64,000 nucleotides of DNA from JAHEAO01 sp942492375 (GCA_942492375.1 CALOEL010000013.1:1-64000), one strand, 5' to 3'. Shown: positions 28,301 through 36,802, counted from the stretch's first letter. Program-made: numbers and translations. The notes: generated by a model not told the origin, from the letters alone.

Positions 28301-28419
28301 TTTTGCCTGGGCCGTCGTCCATGTCGGTATTGCCATCGAACACAAAACTCTCGTGAAAAAATACCCCCGCAGGGGAGTGAAGAAAGATCGACGAAAAAAG
28401 TGATGTTGGAAAGGGGACC

Positions 28420-28621
28420 GGTCGCAGACCGGTTGGACCGGTGACGCTGACGCTCAACCGCCGCCTGCGCCATCCCGGCCCGTCGTCCTTCGCAGGGCTT
28501 GTGAGCCCCGCTCGTCCGGCCGGGCAGGGACGCTCGGCCGCAGTTGCACCGGTCCGCCCGCTCCGCGGTCCCGGGGATGTCTTCGAGAAGAAGACGAGAA
28601 AGGGAGCCGGCGGCATGCCGG
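28420..28621 (+). promoter_or_regulatory. structured leader upstream of the ParB-like gene (leader B)
   Basis: This region shares an ordered series of motifs with leader C at 31302-31526: hairpin CCGGTC-GCA-GACCGG (28418-28432), CGCTGACGC (28445), hairpin GGGCT-TGTG-AGCCC (28495-28508), GGTCCG (28551) and hairpin CCGGC-GGCAT-GCCGG (28607-28621). The last ends 27 bp before the start codon. It is probably transcribed. Confidence 0.5.
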
Positions 28622-28648
28622 ACCCGCAACCGTGAACAGGAGCTTCCC

Positions 28649-30313
28649 ATGCATATCATCAAGATCGATCCGCGCGCGCTGAAGGACAATCCCGACGACG
28701 CCCGCAAGTCCAAATCCACTCCGCAGGGCGATGCGCTGCTCGCCGCGACCATCAAGGCCGTCGGCATCATCCAGCCGCCCGTCGTCTCTCCCGAAGCCGA
28801 TGGCGGCAATGGCTTCATCATCCAGGCCGGCCATCGCCGCACCAGGGGCGCGATCGCGGCCGAGCTCGAGGAGATCGAGGTCATCGTGACCGATCCCGCC
28901 GATGACGGCGGCGCCATGCGTTCCATGGTCGAAAACATCGCCCGCGAACCGCTCAACCCGGTCGATCAGTGGCGCGCGATCGAGCGGCTCGTCGCGCTCG
29001 GCTGGACCGAGGAAGGCATCGCCGCGGCGCTGTCGCTTTCGGTGCGCCAGATCAAGAAGCTCCGGCTGCTCGCCAATGTGCTTCCCGCCATGCTGGACCA
29101 AATGGCGAAGGGCGACATGCCCGACGAGCGGCAGCTCCGGACCATTGCGGCTGCGTCGATTGCCGAGCAGAAGGAGGTCTGGAAGGCCCACAAGCCGAAG
29201 AAGAGCGAGACAACGACCTGGTGGTCGGTCGCCAACGGCCTGTCCAAGACGCGCATGTATGCCCGTGACGCCAGCTTCGACGACGAGCTGGCACAAGCCT
29301 ACGGAATCGCCTGGGTCGAGGATCTCTTTGCGCCTGCCGACGAAGACAGCCGCTATACGACCGATGTCGAGGCGTTCCTCGGCGCCCAGCAGGAGTGGAT
29401 GACCAACAATCTGCCCAAGAACGGCATGATCACCGAGTCCAACAATTGGGGTCAGCCGGAATTGCCGAAGAAGGCCGAGCGGGTCTACGGCAAGCCGAAG
29501 AAGTCCGATTGCACGGCGATGTATCTCGACCGCGATGGCAAGGTGCAGTCGGTCGTTTACCGGATGCCCGAGCCGAAGGCGGCGAAAGGGAAGGGTGGCG
29601 ATGGCGGCGCCGTCGCGCCGGCGCAGCGCCCCGATGTCACCCAGAAGGGCCAGGACATGATCGGCGATTTTCGCACGGACGCGCTTCACGAGGCGCTTCA
29701 ACGCGCGCCGATCGAGGATGACACGCTGATGGCGCTGCTCGTCATCGCCTTTGCCGGTCAGAATGTCCGCGTCGATAGCGGGTCAGGCAATACGGGGTCG
29801 TTCCGCAGCCAGATCGCACCCCATGCTGCCAACCTGGTCGACGAGACCGGTAATCTCGCGTTCGACACGGACATGCTGCGCATCGCGGTCCGCTCGGTGC
29901 TGATCGAGGTGCTGTCGTGCCGCCGCAACATGTCGAACAGCGGCATCGTCTCGCGGATCGCCGGCGCCGTCGTCGGTGCCGATAGCTTCCTGCCCAACAT
30001 GGGAACGGAGGACTTCCTCCTTTGCCTCTCGCGCCAGGCGCTCGAGGCGGCATGTGCGGACACATCGGTGCTGCCGCGCAACAAAGTTCGCGATACCCGC
30101 GCCGCACTCGTCGAGCATTTCCAGGAGGAGCGCTTCGTCCATGCCTCGGCGCTGTTCGCGCCCGACGCCAACGAACTCGCCGACTGGAAGGCCCACAACG
30201 AGATCGTCGAGGACGAAGACGCGGCGGATACCGATGGTTCCGTCGACGAGCCGGATGAGAGCGACATCGACCCGGATGCCGTCTCCGAGGGTTTCCGCGA
30301 AGCCGCCGAATAG
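28649..30313 (+). CDS. ParB/RepB-like nuclease-domain protein
   Basis: 554 residues from ATG at 28649 with CAGGAGC upstream. The N-terminal ParB/sulfiredoxin-type domain reads IDPRALKDNPDDARKSK and FIIQAGHRRTRGAIAAELEE near residues 50-70 (the GHRR motif). DDGGAMRSMVENIAREPLNP then leads into a helix-turn-helix (GIAAALSLSVRQIKKLRLLA). The C-terminal half is unfamiliar and contains a Lys/Gly-rich linker (KGKGGDGGAV). There is no ParA partner here, so a role in regulation, anti-restriction or replication of the element is more likely than segregation. A hairpin terminator follows. Confidence 0.8.
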   Translation: MHIIKIDPRALKDNPDDARKSKSTPQGDALLAATIKAVGIIQPPVVSPEADGGNGFIIQAGHRRTRGAIAAELEEIEVIVTDPADDGGAMRSMVENIAREPLNPVDQWRAIERLVALGWTEEGIAAALSLSVRQIKKLRLLANVLPAMLDQMAKGDMPDERQLRTIAAASIAEQKEVWKAHKPKKSETTTWWSVANGLSKTRMYARDASFDDELAQAYGIAWVEDLFAPADEDSRYTTDVEAFLGAQQEWMTNNLPKNGMITESNNWGQPELPKKAERVYGKPKKSDCTAMYLDRDGKVQSVVYRMPEPKAAKGKGGDGGAVAPAQRPDVTQKGQDMIGDFRTDALHEALQRAPIEDDTLMALLVIAFAGQNVRVDSGSGNTGSFRSQIAPHAANLVDETGNLAFDTDMLRIAVRSVLIEVLSCRRNMSNSGIVSRIAGAVVGADSFLPNMGTEDFLLCLSRQALEAACADTSVLPRNKVRDTRAALVEHFQEERFVHASALFAPDANELADWKAHNEIVEDEDAADTDGSVDEPDESDIDPDAVSEGFREAAE

Positions 30314-30342
30314 CGGCCTTCTTCCTTCCGAACGCATATCGT

Positions 30343-30364
30343 GCCGCCGGCTTCGTCCGGCGGC
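30343..30364 (+). terminator. stem-loop after the ParB-like gene
   Basis: GCCGCCGG at 30343-30350 pairs with CCGGCGGC at 30357-30364 around CTTCGT, followed by GCTTTCGTTT. It has a strong 8-bp stem but only a weak T-rich tail. It could terminate the ParB-like transcript or attenuate transcription into the next gene. Confidence 0.5.
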
Positions 30365-30400
30365 GCTTTCGTTTCCAATCAACAAAACGAGGAGCACACC

Positions 30401-30862
30401 ATGTCCGCCAAACTCATCTTCGACCACGCACCGATCGGCGCGATCATTGCCTATTCGGATGGCACGCCGCGGCCGCCGGAGCGTTACCGCAGGAAACTTG
30501 CCGACTGGAAGAACCGCAACGGGGCCGGGCGGCTGATTTGCAAACGTGCCGCCGTCGAGCGGGGCACGCACACGATCCCCGCTTCCTTCACCCTGCATGA
30601 GGGTGATTTCGGTTCGAACGGCATGATCGTCATGCGGGTCCACAAGACCTTCGACGTAACCTCACCACGGGACTTCACGGAGCGCGAGCAGCCGGAACCC
30701 GGGTCGGTCCTCGTCATGAGCCGGCCGGGCGACCTCGGGGAGCTCGTCCATCTCGCCGCAAACCGCAGCGAGGCGGAAAACTGGCTCACCCGGCACGGCT
30801 ATCCCGAAGCGGTGCTGCAGGAGGTCACGGTGCCGGCGCCGGACACCGGGAGGGCGGCGTGA
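30401..30862 (+). CDS. hypothetical plasmid-type protein, 153 residues
   Basis: The ATG at 30401 has ACGAGGAG 8 bp upstream. The product reads AKLIFDHAPIGAIIAYSDGT, PRPPERYRRKLADWKNRNG and GDFGSNGMIVMRVHKTFDV, ending LQEVTVPAPDTGRAA. No motif with assigned chemistry and no signal peptide or membrane span is visible. It lies between the ParB-like gene and a GTG-started gene that overlaps it by 4 bp. Family unknown to me. Confidence 0.6.
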   Translation: MSAKLIFDHAPIGAIIAYSDGTPRPPERYRRKLADWKNRNGAGRLICKRAAVERGTHTIPASFTLHEGDFGSNGMIVMRVHKTFDVTSPRDFTEREQPEPGSVLVMSRPGDLGELVHLAANRSEAENWLTRHGYPEAVLQEVTVPAPDTGRAA

Positions 30863-31206
30863 GTGTCTCCGGGGGAATATCCCTGCTCTCCCGGATGGAA
30901 GCAGCGCACCGCCAGACGAAGGCGCATCTCGAACGGATCGAACGCCAGATATTGGCGAGGGCTGAACGCATGACGACGACCGCCAAGGCGAAAGCCCGAA
31001 GACATCCCCGTGGAGGATCGCGCTGGACACGGTCGGATGAAACCATGTTCAGGGCCTGCGTCGACCAGCTGAGCTTCGAGCGGCGCGGCGAAATCGATGC
31101 CCTCAACCGGAAGCTCTCCCGGCAGGAGCGTGCAATTCTCGCCGTCAGGGCAAAGACCATCAGCAACGGACCGACCTCCAAAGCGGATGCGCAAGCCGTA
31201 TTGTGA
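30859..31206 (+). CDS. hypothetical basic protein, 115 residues
   Basis: A GTG start overlaps the previous stop by GTGA, so translation is probably coupled. The first 45 residues are helical and charged (MEAAHRQTKAHLERIERQIL). A basic stretch follows (TAKAKARRHPRGGSRWTRSD) and a second helix pair ends in KLSRQERAILAVRAKTISNG. The composition suits a DNA- or RNA-binding protein, but no domain is recognised. Confidence 0.55.
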   Translation: MSVSGGISLLSRMEAAHRQTKAHLERIERQILARAERMTTTAKAKARRHPRGGSRWTRSDETMFRACVDQLSFERRGEIDALNRKLSRQERAILAVRAKTISNGPTSKADAQAVL

Positions 31207-31301
31207 TGGCAGGAGCATATGCGAACCGGCCACGGTCATTTCCTTCACATTGGGCGCCGGTGGAAAGCCACCCCTTCCGGCCTCCCTTCGGTTCTGGTCG
31301 C

Positions 31302-31526
31302 GGTCGTAGACCGGCTGCCGGGGCCTTCAAGGCCGCTGACGCGCCGCGAGGCGGCCGCACGCACCATCCTCGCCAAACCGGCCCCGCGGGACTGCGCGAG
31401 GGCTTGATAAGCCCTGCTGGCCCGCAGGACAGGTTCGCTCGTCCCGGTCCGTGCGGACCCTGAAGCCCCCGTCTTTCCGCCGGTTTCTTTTGCCCGCGCC
31501 CGAAGGGAGGGCCGGCAGGGGCCGGC
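31302..31526 (+). promoter_or_regulatory. structured leader homologous to leader B (leader C)
   Basis: Ordered matches with leader B: hairpin CGGTC-GTA-GACCG (31301-31313), CGCTGACGC (31334), hairpin GGGCTT-GAT-AAGCCC (31400-31414), GGTCCG (31446) and hairpin GCCGGC-AGGG-GCCGGC (31511-31526). Stems are kept while loops and some pairs change, as for a folded RNA. The next start codon is at 31565. Confidence 0.5.
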
Positions 31527-31564
31527 TCGAGCCTTCGGTCAAATCGTGAAGGAAAGGACCTCAC

Positions 31565-32153
31565 ATGACCAGCAACGCTCGTTCCTCCCGTCAATCCGGC
31601 AAGATCGTCCAGCTCCGCAAGGGCGCTTCCCTCGAAATGGTCCGGCTCGCCTGCCCTGACAGCGCCCAGGCCTCCCTCATCTCCGAAAGCTTCGGTCTTC
31701 CCGTCATCGACAGCGACGGCATCCGCGATCTCCACCACAAGATCATCGTCGACACGGCCGACTCCCTGAACGAAGGCCTCGGCGACCGCGCCATGCAGAT
31801 CCATCTGCAGCGTATCGTCGGTTCCTATGTCGGCTCCGCTCATGGGGCCAGGCCAGTTCTATTCCCGGGCGGTCTCGGAAGCCCGAGACGCGACCGCGAA
31901 GTCTGCCAACGATGCACGCGACGAGGATCTCGACGGCCCAGTCGGGTTCGACAGCAATGCTCAACGCAAGCGAGAGTTCGCAGCCGATATGGGCATTCAG
32001 GCCCATGCGCTTCGCTGCGCGGCCGAAGGCGTCGTCACCGCCTACGAAGAAGTTGTCGGCGAAGCGTGGAAGCCCTTCCAACGTCAGGTCGAAAGTCCCG
32101 GCCAGACCGTCGACCGAAAGGCGGCCGAACTGCAGATGGCGGCGCTTGGCTGA
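31565..32153 (+). pseudogene. hypothetical alphaproteobacterial plasmid protein, single-base frameshift
   Basis: The ATG at 31565 has GAAAGGACC upstream. The first 94 codons read SGKIVQLRKGASLEMVRLAC and HLQRIVGSYVGSAHGA. The reading then continues in the next frame as GQFYSRAVSEARDATAKSAN and GFDSNAQRKREFAADMGIQA, ending AELQMAALG and TGA at 32153. Removing one A near 31843 (GCCAGGCC to GCCGGCC) restores one product of about 195 residues, a common hypothetical protein of rhizobial plasmids. The join is inferred. It could be a mutation or a sequence error. Confidence 0.6.
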
Positions 32154-32218
32154 TCCGCTCGGGCGGAGCTTCGGCTCCGCCCTATATCGCCTTTAGATTG
32201 GCGACTCTGAGCCGGACA

Positions 32219-32884
32219 TCAGCCCATTTTCATCGGACCAAACATCCCGCTCTCCGCCATCGCCATATAGATTTTCTTCATCGCGAGGGCCGTGTCCTGA
32301 CCGACGAAAAGTGATGACCTGCTGCCATGGGGCGCGCCCAGCATGTAGGGCCGCATGGTCTCCCAGTTTTCGGCGCGGGACGACCAACGCCATACCGGAA
32401 GTTCCTTCTCCAGCATCAGCGGTACGGCCAACTTCTTTGGAATCATATGTCCCGGATCGAGCAACGATTCCCATTCACAACTCACCAGCACCGGCTGCGT
32501 ATTTGTATTGTAGAAGGGCACGTCCAGGATATCCGCGCTGACCGTAGCGCACGGGTGCGAGGGAAGCTCCTCCACCGACCGGACGACTTCCTCGCCGCTC
32601 ACATAGGGGCAGGTCAGGAAGGCGTGGGCGAAGTAGATCGTGTGATCAAGCCCCCGGTATCCGCAGCGGTCGCTGGGATATGTTTCTGGATTGCGGTCGT
32701 CGTGATTGACCACCAAGGGATGCCAAGTCGGATAGCCTTCCACCACTGGGCCGTGTTCGTCGATGATGTCCAATAACGCCTTTTCGCTTCGTTCGCGCTC
32801 TTCCGGCGAGAAGTTTCTCGAAACGAGGTAATTCCTGGCGCGCTCAAATCCGTTGGTTGCCGCTTCGTCTGCTCGAAAAGCCAT
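32219..32884 (-). CDS. hypothetical protein, 221 residues
   Basis: The ATG at 32884 is favoured: AGGACC lies 7 bp upstream, whereas two earlier ATGs overlap or precede that site. The product reads FRADEAATNGFERARNYLVS and SPEERERSEKALLDIIDEHG, then SRSSLFVGQDTALAMKKIYM near the end. No catalytic motif, signal peptide or transmembrane segment is evident. It stands alone on the minus strand. I do not recognise a family. Confidence 0.55.
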   Translation of the reverse strand: MAFRADEAATNGFERARNYLVSRNFSPEERERSEKALLDIIDEHGPVVEGYPTWHPLVVNHDDRNPETYPSDRCGYRGLDHTIYFAHAFLTCPYVSGEEVVRSVEELPSHPCATVSADILDVPFYNTNTQPVLVSCEWESLLDPGHMIPKKLAVPLMLEKELPVWRWSSRAENWETMRPYMLGAPHGSRSSLFVGQDTALAMKKIYMAMAESGMFGPMKMG

Positions 32885-33275
32885 GATCATAGGTCCTGCA
32901 ATGTCGCTGTGATGCATCAAATATAGATATTACGCATGAAAATGCAATATCATGCGTGACGTACCAATCGTGTGCAAACATGTGCCTTCTCCGACCTTGG
33001 CCCGGACCTAGTCATTCCGCACGGCCGCCGAGAGGGTTTCGCCTATTTGCGCGTCCCAATCTGTGCACCAGGCATCCATCATGGCCGATCCACTCCCGCT
33101 CTTTGAGGGATGGCATTCCTGGTGCGGCGCGGACTTCCACGATCAACCCGTAAAGGGTCCGCTCGCAAGCGGCGGCCGCTTGGCTTTGGCCTGCGCGGTG
33201 ATCGCGTCCGCTAAGCCGCACACTGACGGAGCCATCAAGAGCGGGATTGGCCCGCTCCAACGATGGAGCCTTCAG

Positions 33276-33461
33276 ATGCAGCACGATCTTTCCCTCGCCC
33301 AGAAACACGCCTGGAACCTGGCCCGCACCCTCATGACCCCGATCGTCCTCTTCAAGTCCGACGACGAATACGGCGTCCTCCCCGCCGACGAAGTCGAAGA
33401 CGCCGAGATCGTCATCCTCTTCGAATACGACCCCTACACCGGCGGCCACTCGGTCCATTGA
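33276..33461 (+). CDS. small conserved-looking protein, 61 residues
   Basis: The ATG at 33276 has GGAG 8 bp upstream. The 61-residue product, MQHDLSLAQKHAWNLARTLM then VLFKSDDEYGVLPADEVEDA, ends VILFEYDPYTGGHSVH. An earlier in-frame ATG at 33063 would add 71 residues of unlikely composition. It is acidic with no membrane span. The compact, well-spaced start and good composition suggest a real gene; the function is unknown. It precedes leader D and the ArdC-like gene. Confidence 0.5.
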   Translation: MQHDLSLAQKHAWNLARTLMTPIVLFKSDDEYGVLPADEVEDAEIVILFEYDPYTGGHSVH

Positions 33462-33737
33462 CCACCAATCCTCTCACTCCTCGAAGGCGGCGCCAGGCGC
33501 CGCCTTACCGCTGCGCGGGTGCCCCGCCCGTGGTCCGTCCTGGGTAAGGTCCGGGCGGAGCCGGCAGCAGCGGCAACGGCTTCGCCGTCCTCCTCTTCGT
33601 TCCGGCCCTTCGCCACCCCGTTGCGCTACGCGCACCGGGGCCCGGGCTCGGGTGCCGCTCCTGCCTTAAGCCCCGCCATTGGCGGACCTCGTGACGGACC
33701 GCGATCGGCGCGGTCCTGAAAATCAGGAGGTCTGAAA
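33462..33737 (+). promoter_or_regulatory. GC-rich leader before the ArdC-like gene (leader D)
   Basis: 276 bp without a gene. The start-proximal hairpin GGACCGCG-ATCGG-CGCGGTCC (33696-33716) has a perfect 8-bp stem and 5-nt loop. It is followed by TGAAAATCAGGAGG and the ATG at 33738. The equivalent hairpin before DUF736 differs by a paired change (A-T to G-C), which supports an RNA stem. Confidence 0.5.
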
Positions 33738-34667
33738 ATGAAAAAGAAAGAGAAGAGCCCGCGTATCGATATCTATGCGCGGATCACCGAGACGATCGTT
33801 GCCGATCTGGAAAACGGCGTCCGACCCTGGATGAAACCCTGGAGCGCAAGTGGGCTCGACGGCCGGATCACCCGACCCCTCAGGCACACGGGCGAGCCCT
33901 ATACCGGCATCAACGTGCTGCTCCTCTGGTCGGAGAGCATCGCCCGAGGCTTCGAAGCACCGCTCTGGATGACTTACCGACAGGCCGGTCAGATCGGAGC
34001 CCAGGTCCGCAAGGGCGAAACCGGTGCGACCGTGGTCTATGCCAGCCGCTTCACCAAGACCGAAACCGACTCTCGCGGCGACGAGGTCGAGCGGGATATC
34101 CCGTTTCTCAAGACCTACACCGTCTTCAATTGCGATCAGATCGATGGGCTGCCGGATCACTATTATCACCGGCCGGACAGGATAATCGATCCGGTGTCAC
34201 GGATCGACCATGCCGACCGCTTCTTTGAGAACACCGGCGCGGTGATCCGCCACGGCGGAACGAAAGCCTTCTTCGCTTCCGCGAGCGACCACATCCAGAT
34301 GCCGCCTTTCGAGAGCTTCCGGGATGCGGAATCGTACGTCGCCGTTCTCAGCCATGAGGCCACCCACTGGACGGCGCCAGCACACCGCGTTGGACGCGAT
34401 CTTTCCCGCTATCACAAGGATCGCTCCGAACGCGCCCGCGAAGAACTCATTGCCGAGCTCGGGAGCTGCTTCCTGTGCGCCGATCTCGGCATCGTGCCCG
34501 AACTCGAGCCCCGACCCGATCACGCAAGCTACCTTCACTCGTGGTTGCGTGTGCTCAAGGATGACAAGCGGGCAATCTTCCAAGCGGCGGCGCACGCGCA
34601 ACGCGCGGTGACTTATCTCCATGGGCTGCAGCCCGCCGAGGTGGTTGAAGAGCGGGAGGCGGCCTGA
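33738..34667 (+). CDS. ardC: ArdC-like antirestriction protein with zincin motif
   Basis: 309 residues; ATG at 33738 with AGGAGG 10 bp upstream. The N-terminal ArdC-type single-strand DNA-binding domain reads IYARITETIVADLENGVRPW and TGEPYTGINVLLLW. The C-terminal metallopeptidase-like site is VLSHEATHWTAPAHRVGRDL near residues 202-221 (HExxH form HEATH). ArdC proteins bind incoming single-stranded DNA and protect it from restriction after conjugation. The neighbours (giant methylase-helicase, PP-loop protein, tra genes) fit a role in establishing the element. The start of the next gene overlaps the stop by one base (TGATG). Confidence 0.88.
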   Translation: MKKKEKSPRIDIYARITETIVADLENGVRPWMKPWSASGLDGRITRPLRHTGEPYTGINVLLLWSESIARGFEAPLWMTYRQAGQIGAQVRKGETGATVVYASRFTKTETDSRGDEVERDIPFLKTYTVFNCDQIDGLPDHYYHRPDRIIDPVSRIDHADRFFENTGAVIRHGGTKAFFASASDHIQMPPFESFRDAESYVAVLSHEATHWTAPAHRVGRDLSRYHKDRSERAREELIAELGSCFLCADLGIVPELEPRPDHASYLHSWLRVLKDDKRAIFQAAAHAQRAVTYLHGLQPAEVVEEREAA

Positions 34668-35533
34668 TGCCCTCCCTTTCGAATGCGACTGCGGAGGGCG
34701 ACCAGCCCTCCGCAATTCGGCTGCGCGCGCTATCGCTCGGCGCCGGCGTACAGTCGACGACGCTCGCCCTGATGGCAGCGCATGGCGCGGTCGGGCCCAT
34801 GCCGGACTGCGCGATTTTTGCCGATACCGGCTGGGAGCCGAGAGCCGTCTACGAGCATCTCGACTGGCTCATGTCGCCGAACGTGCTACCATTCCCGGTC
34901 TTCATCGTCGGGTCCGGCAACATGCGGGACAATCTGCTCGCCGCCGGTCGCGGCGAACGGTGGGCGTCGATCCCCGCATTCGCGCGGTCGGTCGACCGTC
35001 GCGGCAATGTCTCCATCGGCATGATCCGCCGCCAATGTACGGGCGATTACAAGATCGAGCCGATCCGCCGCAAGGTCCGCGAGCTGGTCGAGCTCACCCG
35101 CAAACGCTCGCCAACCTTCGCGGTCGTCGAGCAATGGATCGGGATTTCCTTCGACGAGGTGATGCGCATGAAGCCGAGCCGCGAGGCCTGGCAGCGCAAC
35201 CGCTGGCCGCTGATCGAGGAGCGGATGACCCGCCGCGATTGCCTAGTCTGGCTGCGGGATCGCGGCTATCCCGACCCGCCGAAATCGGCCTGCATCGGTT
35301 GTCCGTTCCATGACAATTCCCGATGGCGCGCCATGCGCGACCATGACGAGGAGGCCTGGCGCGATGCGATTGATGTCGACCGTGCGATCCGAACCGGGAT
35401 CCGGGGTATTCGCGGCGAGGTCTATCTGCACCGGTCCGGTGTTCCTCTCGAGGAGGCCGATCTTTCGACGCTGGCCGATCATGGCCAGCTCGATCTCTGG
35501 CCAAACGAGTGCGAGGGGATGTGCGGCGTTTGA
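34667..35533 (+). CDS. PP-loop (PAPS reductase/DndC-like) ATPase
   Basis: 288 residues. The PP-loop signature SLGAGVQSTTLALMAAHG is near residues 23-40, then DCAIFADTGWEPRAVYEHLD, and a Cys-rich core: RRQCTGDYKIEPIRRK and SACIGCPFHDNSRWRAMRD. A C-terminal CEGMC motif follows. The cysteines resemble the iron-sulfur site of PAPS-reductase and DndC-type enzymes. Such proteins occur singly on phages and plasmids, often near ArdC or ParB-like genes. Sulfate reduction is unlikely without partners, so nucleotide or nucleic-acid thiolation is the interesting alternative. It is coupled to the ArdC-like gene by TGATG. Confidence 0.72.
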   Translation: MPSLSNATAEGDQPSAIRLRALSLGAGVQSTTLALMAAHGAVGPMPDCAIFADTGWEPRAVYEHLDWLMSPNVLPFPVFIVGSGNMRDNLLAAGRGERWASIPAFARSVDRRGNVSIGMIRRQCTGDYKIEPIRRKVRELVELTRKRSPTFAVVEQWIGISFDEVMRMKPSREAWQRNRWPLIEERMTRRDCLVWLRDRGYPDPPKSACIGCPFHDNSRWRAMRDHDEEAWRDAIDVDRAIRTGIRGIRGEVYLHRSGVPLEEADLSTLADHGQLDLWPNECEGMCGV

Positions 35534-36155
35534 TGTCAGGCCGCTTCGGCGGCGCGTTCTCGCCATCAGAGTTCGGTCCGATGGCCCGGGACGACGGAGC
35601 ACCTGCGAAACCTGCCTCCCCGCATCACGCCGTGCCAAAGCGGAGCCCCGGCAACAGCCGCACAGCTTGTCAGCGGAAGGCCACATTCGGACGCATGCCT
35701 GTTCTCTCTTTTCCGGTCGCACGTTCGGTCACCGGAGATAGATAGATCGTTGGCCGATAGTGCGGGAGATCCCGAACCGGCAATTGGGCCGCCTTAAACC
35801 GTGACGAGATCGATCTGCCGATTGTGCGCCTGTAACGGGTGGCGGTGAGCCTGTTCGCCACGTCACGGCCTATTCCTTTTTCCGTCGTCTCTCACGGAGC
35901 TCGCCCAACGCGGTCTCGATTTGGCATGTCTGACCGGCAAACGGCTTCGCCTCGCCCGGCTTGTCGCAACGGCGTGCCGGAACTTTCTTCCCCTGGCGGC
36001 TGCGCCACCATTCCTCGCGAGACAAGAAAGCCCCGGACCGCCGTCCTCCATTTCATTGCGGTCCCTTCGGGATGCGCGCCGATCGTTACCGGTCTCTTCG
36101 ACAGCCATCGAGGCCGCGATGGGCGCGGCCCGAAACATCGAAAAGGAATAGGACA
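35534..36155 (+). promoter_or_regulatory. 622-bp gene-free leader before DUF736 (leader E)
   Basis: No convincing coding frame is seen. The GC-rich stretch ends in a hairpin GGCCGCG-ATGGG-CGCGGCC (36112-36130, 5-nt loop) 25 bp before the DUF736 start. The hairpin resembles that before the ArdC-like gene at 33696. Confidence 0.45.
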
Positions 36156-36473
36156 ATGGCAAACATCGGCACTTTCACCACCACCAAGAACGGCTTCACC
36201 GGTCAGATCAACACCCTCGCGCTCAACATCAAGGCCCGCTTCGAGCGCGTCGAGAACCCCTCAGACAATGGCCCGCAGTTCCGCATCTTCTCGGGCAACG
36301 TCGAACTGGGCGCCGGCTGGCAGAAGCAGGCCAAGGGAACCGAACGCGACTATGTCTCAGTCAAGCTGGACGACCCGAGCTTCGCGGCTCCGATCTACGC
36401 CACCCTGGTCGAGGTGGAAGGCCAGGATGGCATGCAGCTGATCTGGTCGCGCCCGAACACAAACCGCGACTGA
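36156..36473 (+). CDS. DUF736 family protein
   Basis: 105 residues, MANIGTFTTTKNGFTGQINT at the start, then RIFSGNVELGAGWQKQ and SVKLDDPSFAAPIYATLVEV. This is the full DUF736 form, a small protein very common on rhizobial plasmids and symbiosis islands, sometimes highly expressed; its biochemical role is unknown. ATG at 36156 with AAAAGGAATAGGA upstream. It is preceded by a hairpin leader and followed by a clear intrinsic terminator, so it looks monocistronic. Confidence 0.88.
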   Translation: MANIGTFTTTKNGFTGQINTLALNIKARFERVENPSDNGPQFRIFSGNVELGAGWQKQAKGTERDYVSVKLDDPSFAAPIYATLVEVEGQDGMQLIWSRPNTNRD

Positions 36474-36490
36474 TCTCCCCGGAAGACAAG

Positions 36491-36517
36491 GGCCTCGCCG
36501 CAAGGCGGGGCCTTTTT
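36491..36517 (+). terminator. intrinsic terminator after DUF736
   Basis: GGCCTCGCC at 36491-36499 pairs with GGCGGGGCC at 36504-36512 (one G-T pair) around GCAA, followed directly by TTTTT. Classic rho-independent form. Confidence 0.85.
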
Positions 36518-36541
36518 CATGTTCACGCTTATCGATCGCAT

Positions 36542-36802
36542 CTAGCGATGCCGTTTGACAAGAAACGCATCACAATAACCGCGGCGGCGCTTGCGGCGCT
36601 CCAGCCGGTCGAATGCCAGATCGGCATCATCGGCGGTGTCGAATGTCTCCATCATGGTTTGCCCGCGCGTGCCGATCCTCCCCCAATCGCGAATGAGAGA
36701 GGCGCCTCCGAACAGCGTCGGCTGTATCGAAAGGCTGTAGAACCGCCGCATATTCTGTGCAGGGTCCACACGCCTGAGGTGAACGGGACCGGAATTGCTC
36801 AT
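36542..36802 (-). CDS. WGR domain protein
   Basis: 86 residues composed of a single WGR domain: RRFYSLSIQPTLFGGASLIR then DWGRIGTRGQTMMETF (the WGR motif) and DADLAFDRLERRKRRRGYCD. WGR domains bind nucleic acids and occur in poly-ADP-ribose polymerases; short stand-alone WGR proteins are common on alphaproteobacterial plasmids. The gene is on the opposite strand to DUF736 and ends just after its terminator. Confidence 0.85.
   Translation of the reverse strand: MSNSGPVHLRRVDPAQNMRRFYSLSIQPTLFGGASLIRDWGRIGTRGQTMMETFDTADDADLAFDRLERRKRRRGYCDAFLVKRHR

Noticed and set aside
35509..36155. Possible gene between the PP-loop gene and DUF736
   Set aside because: Overlapping frames have no ribosome site, no family text and Arg/Ser/Pro-rich shadows; treated as leader.
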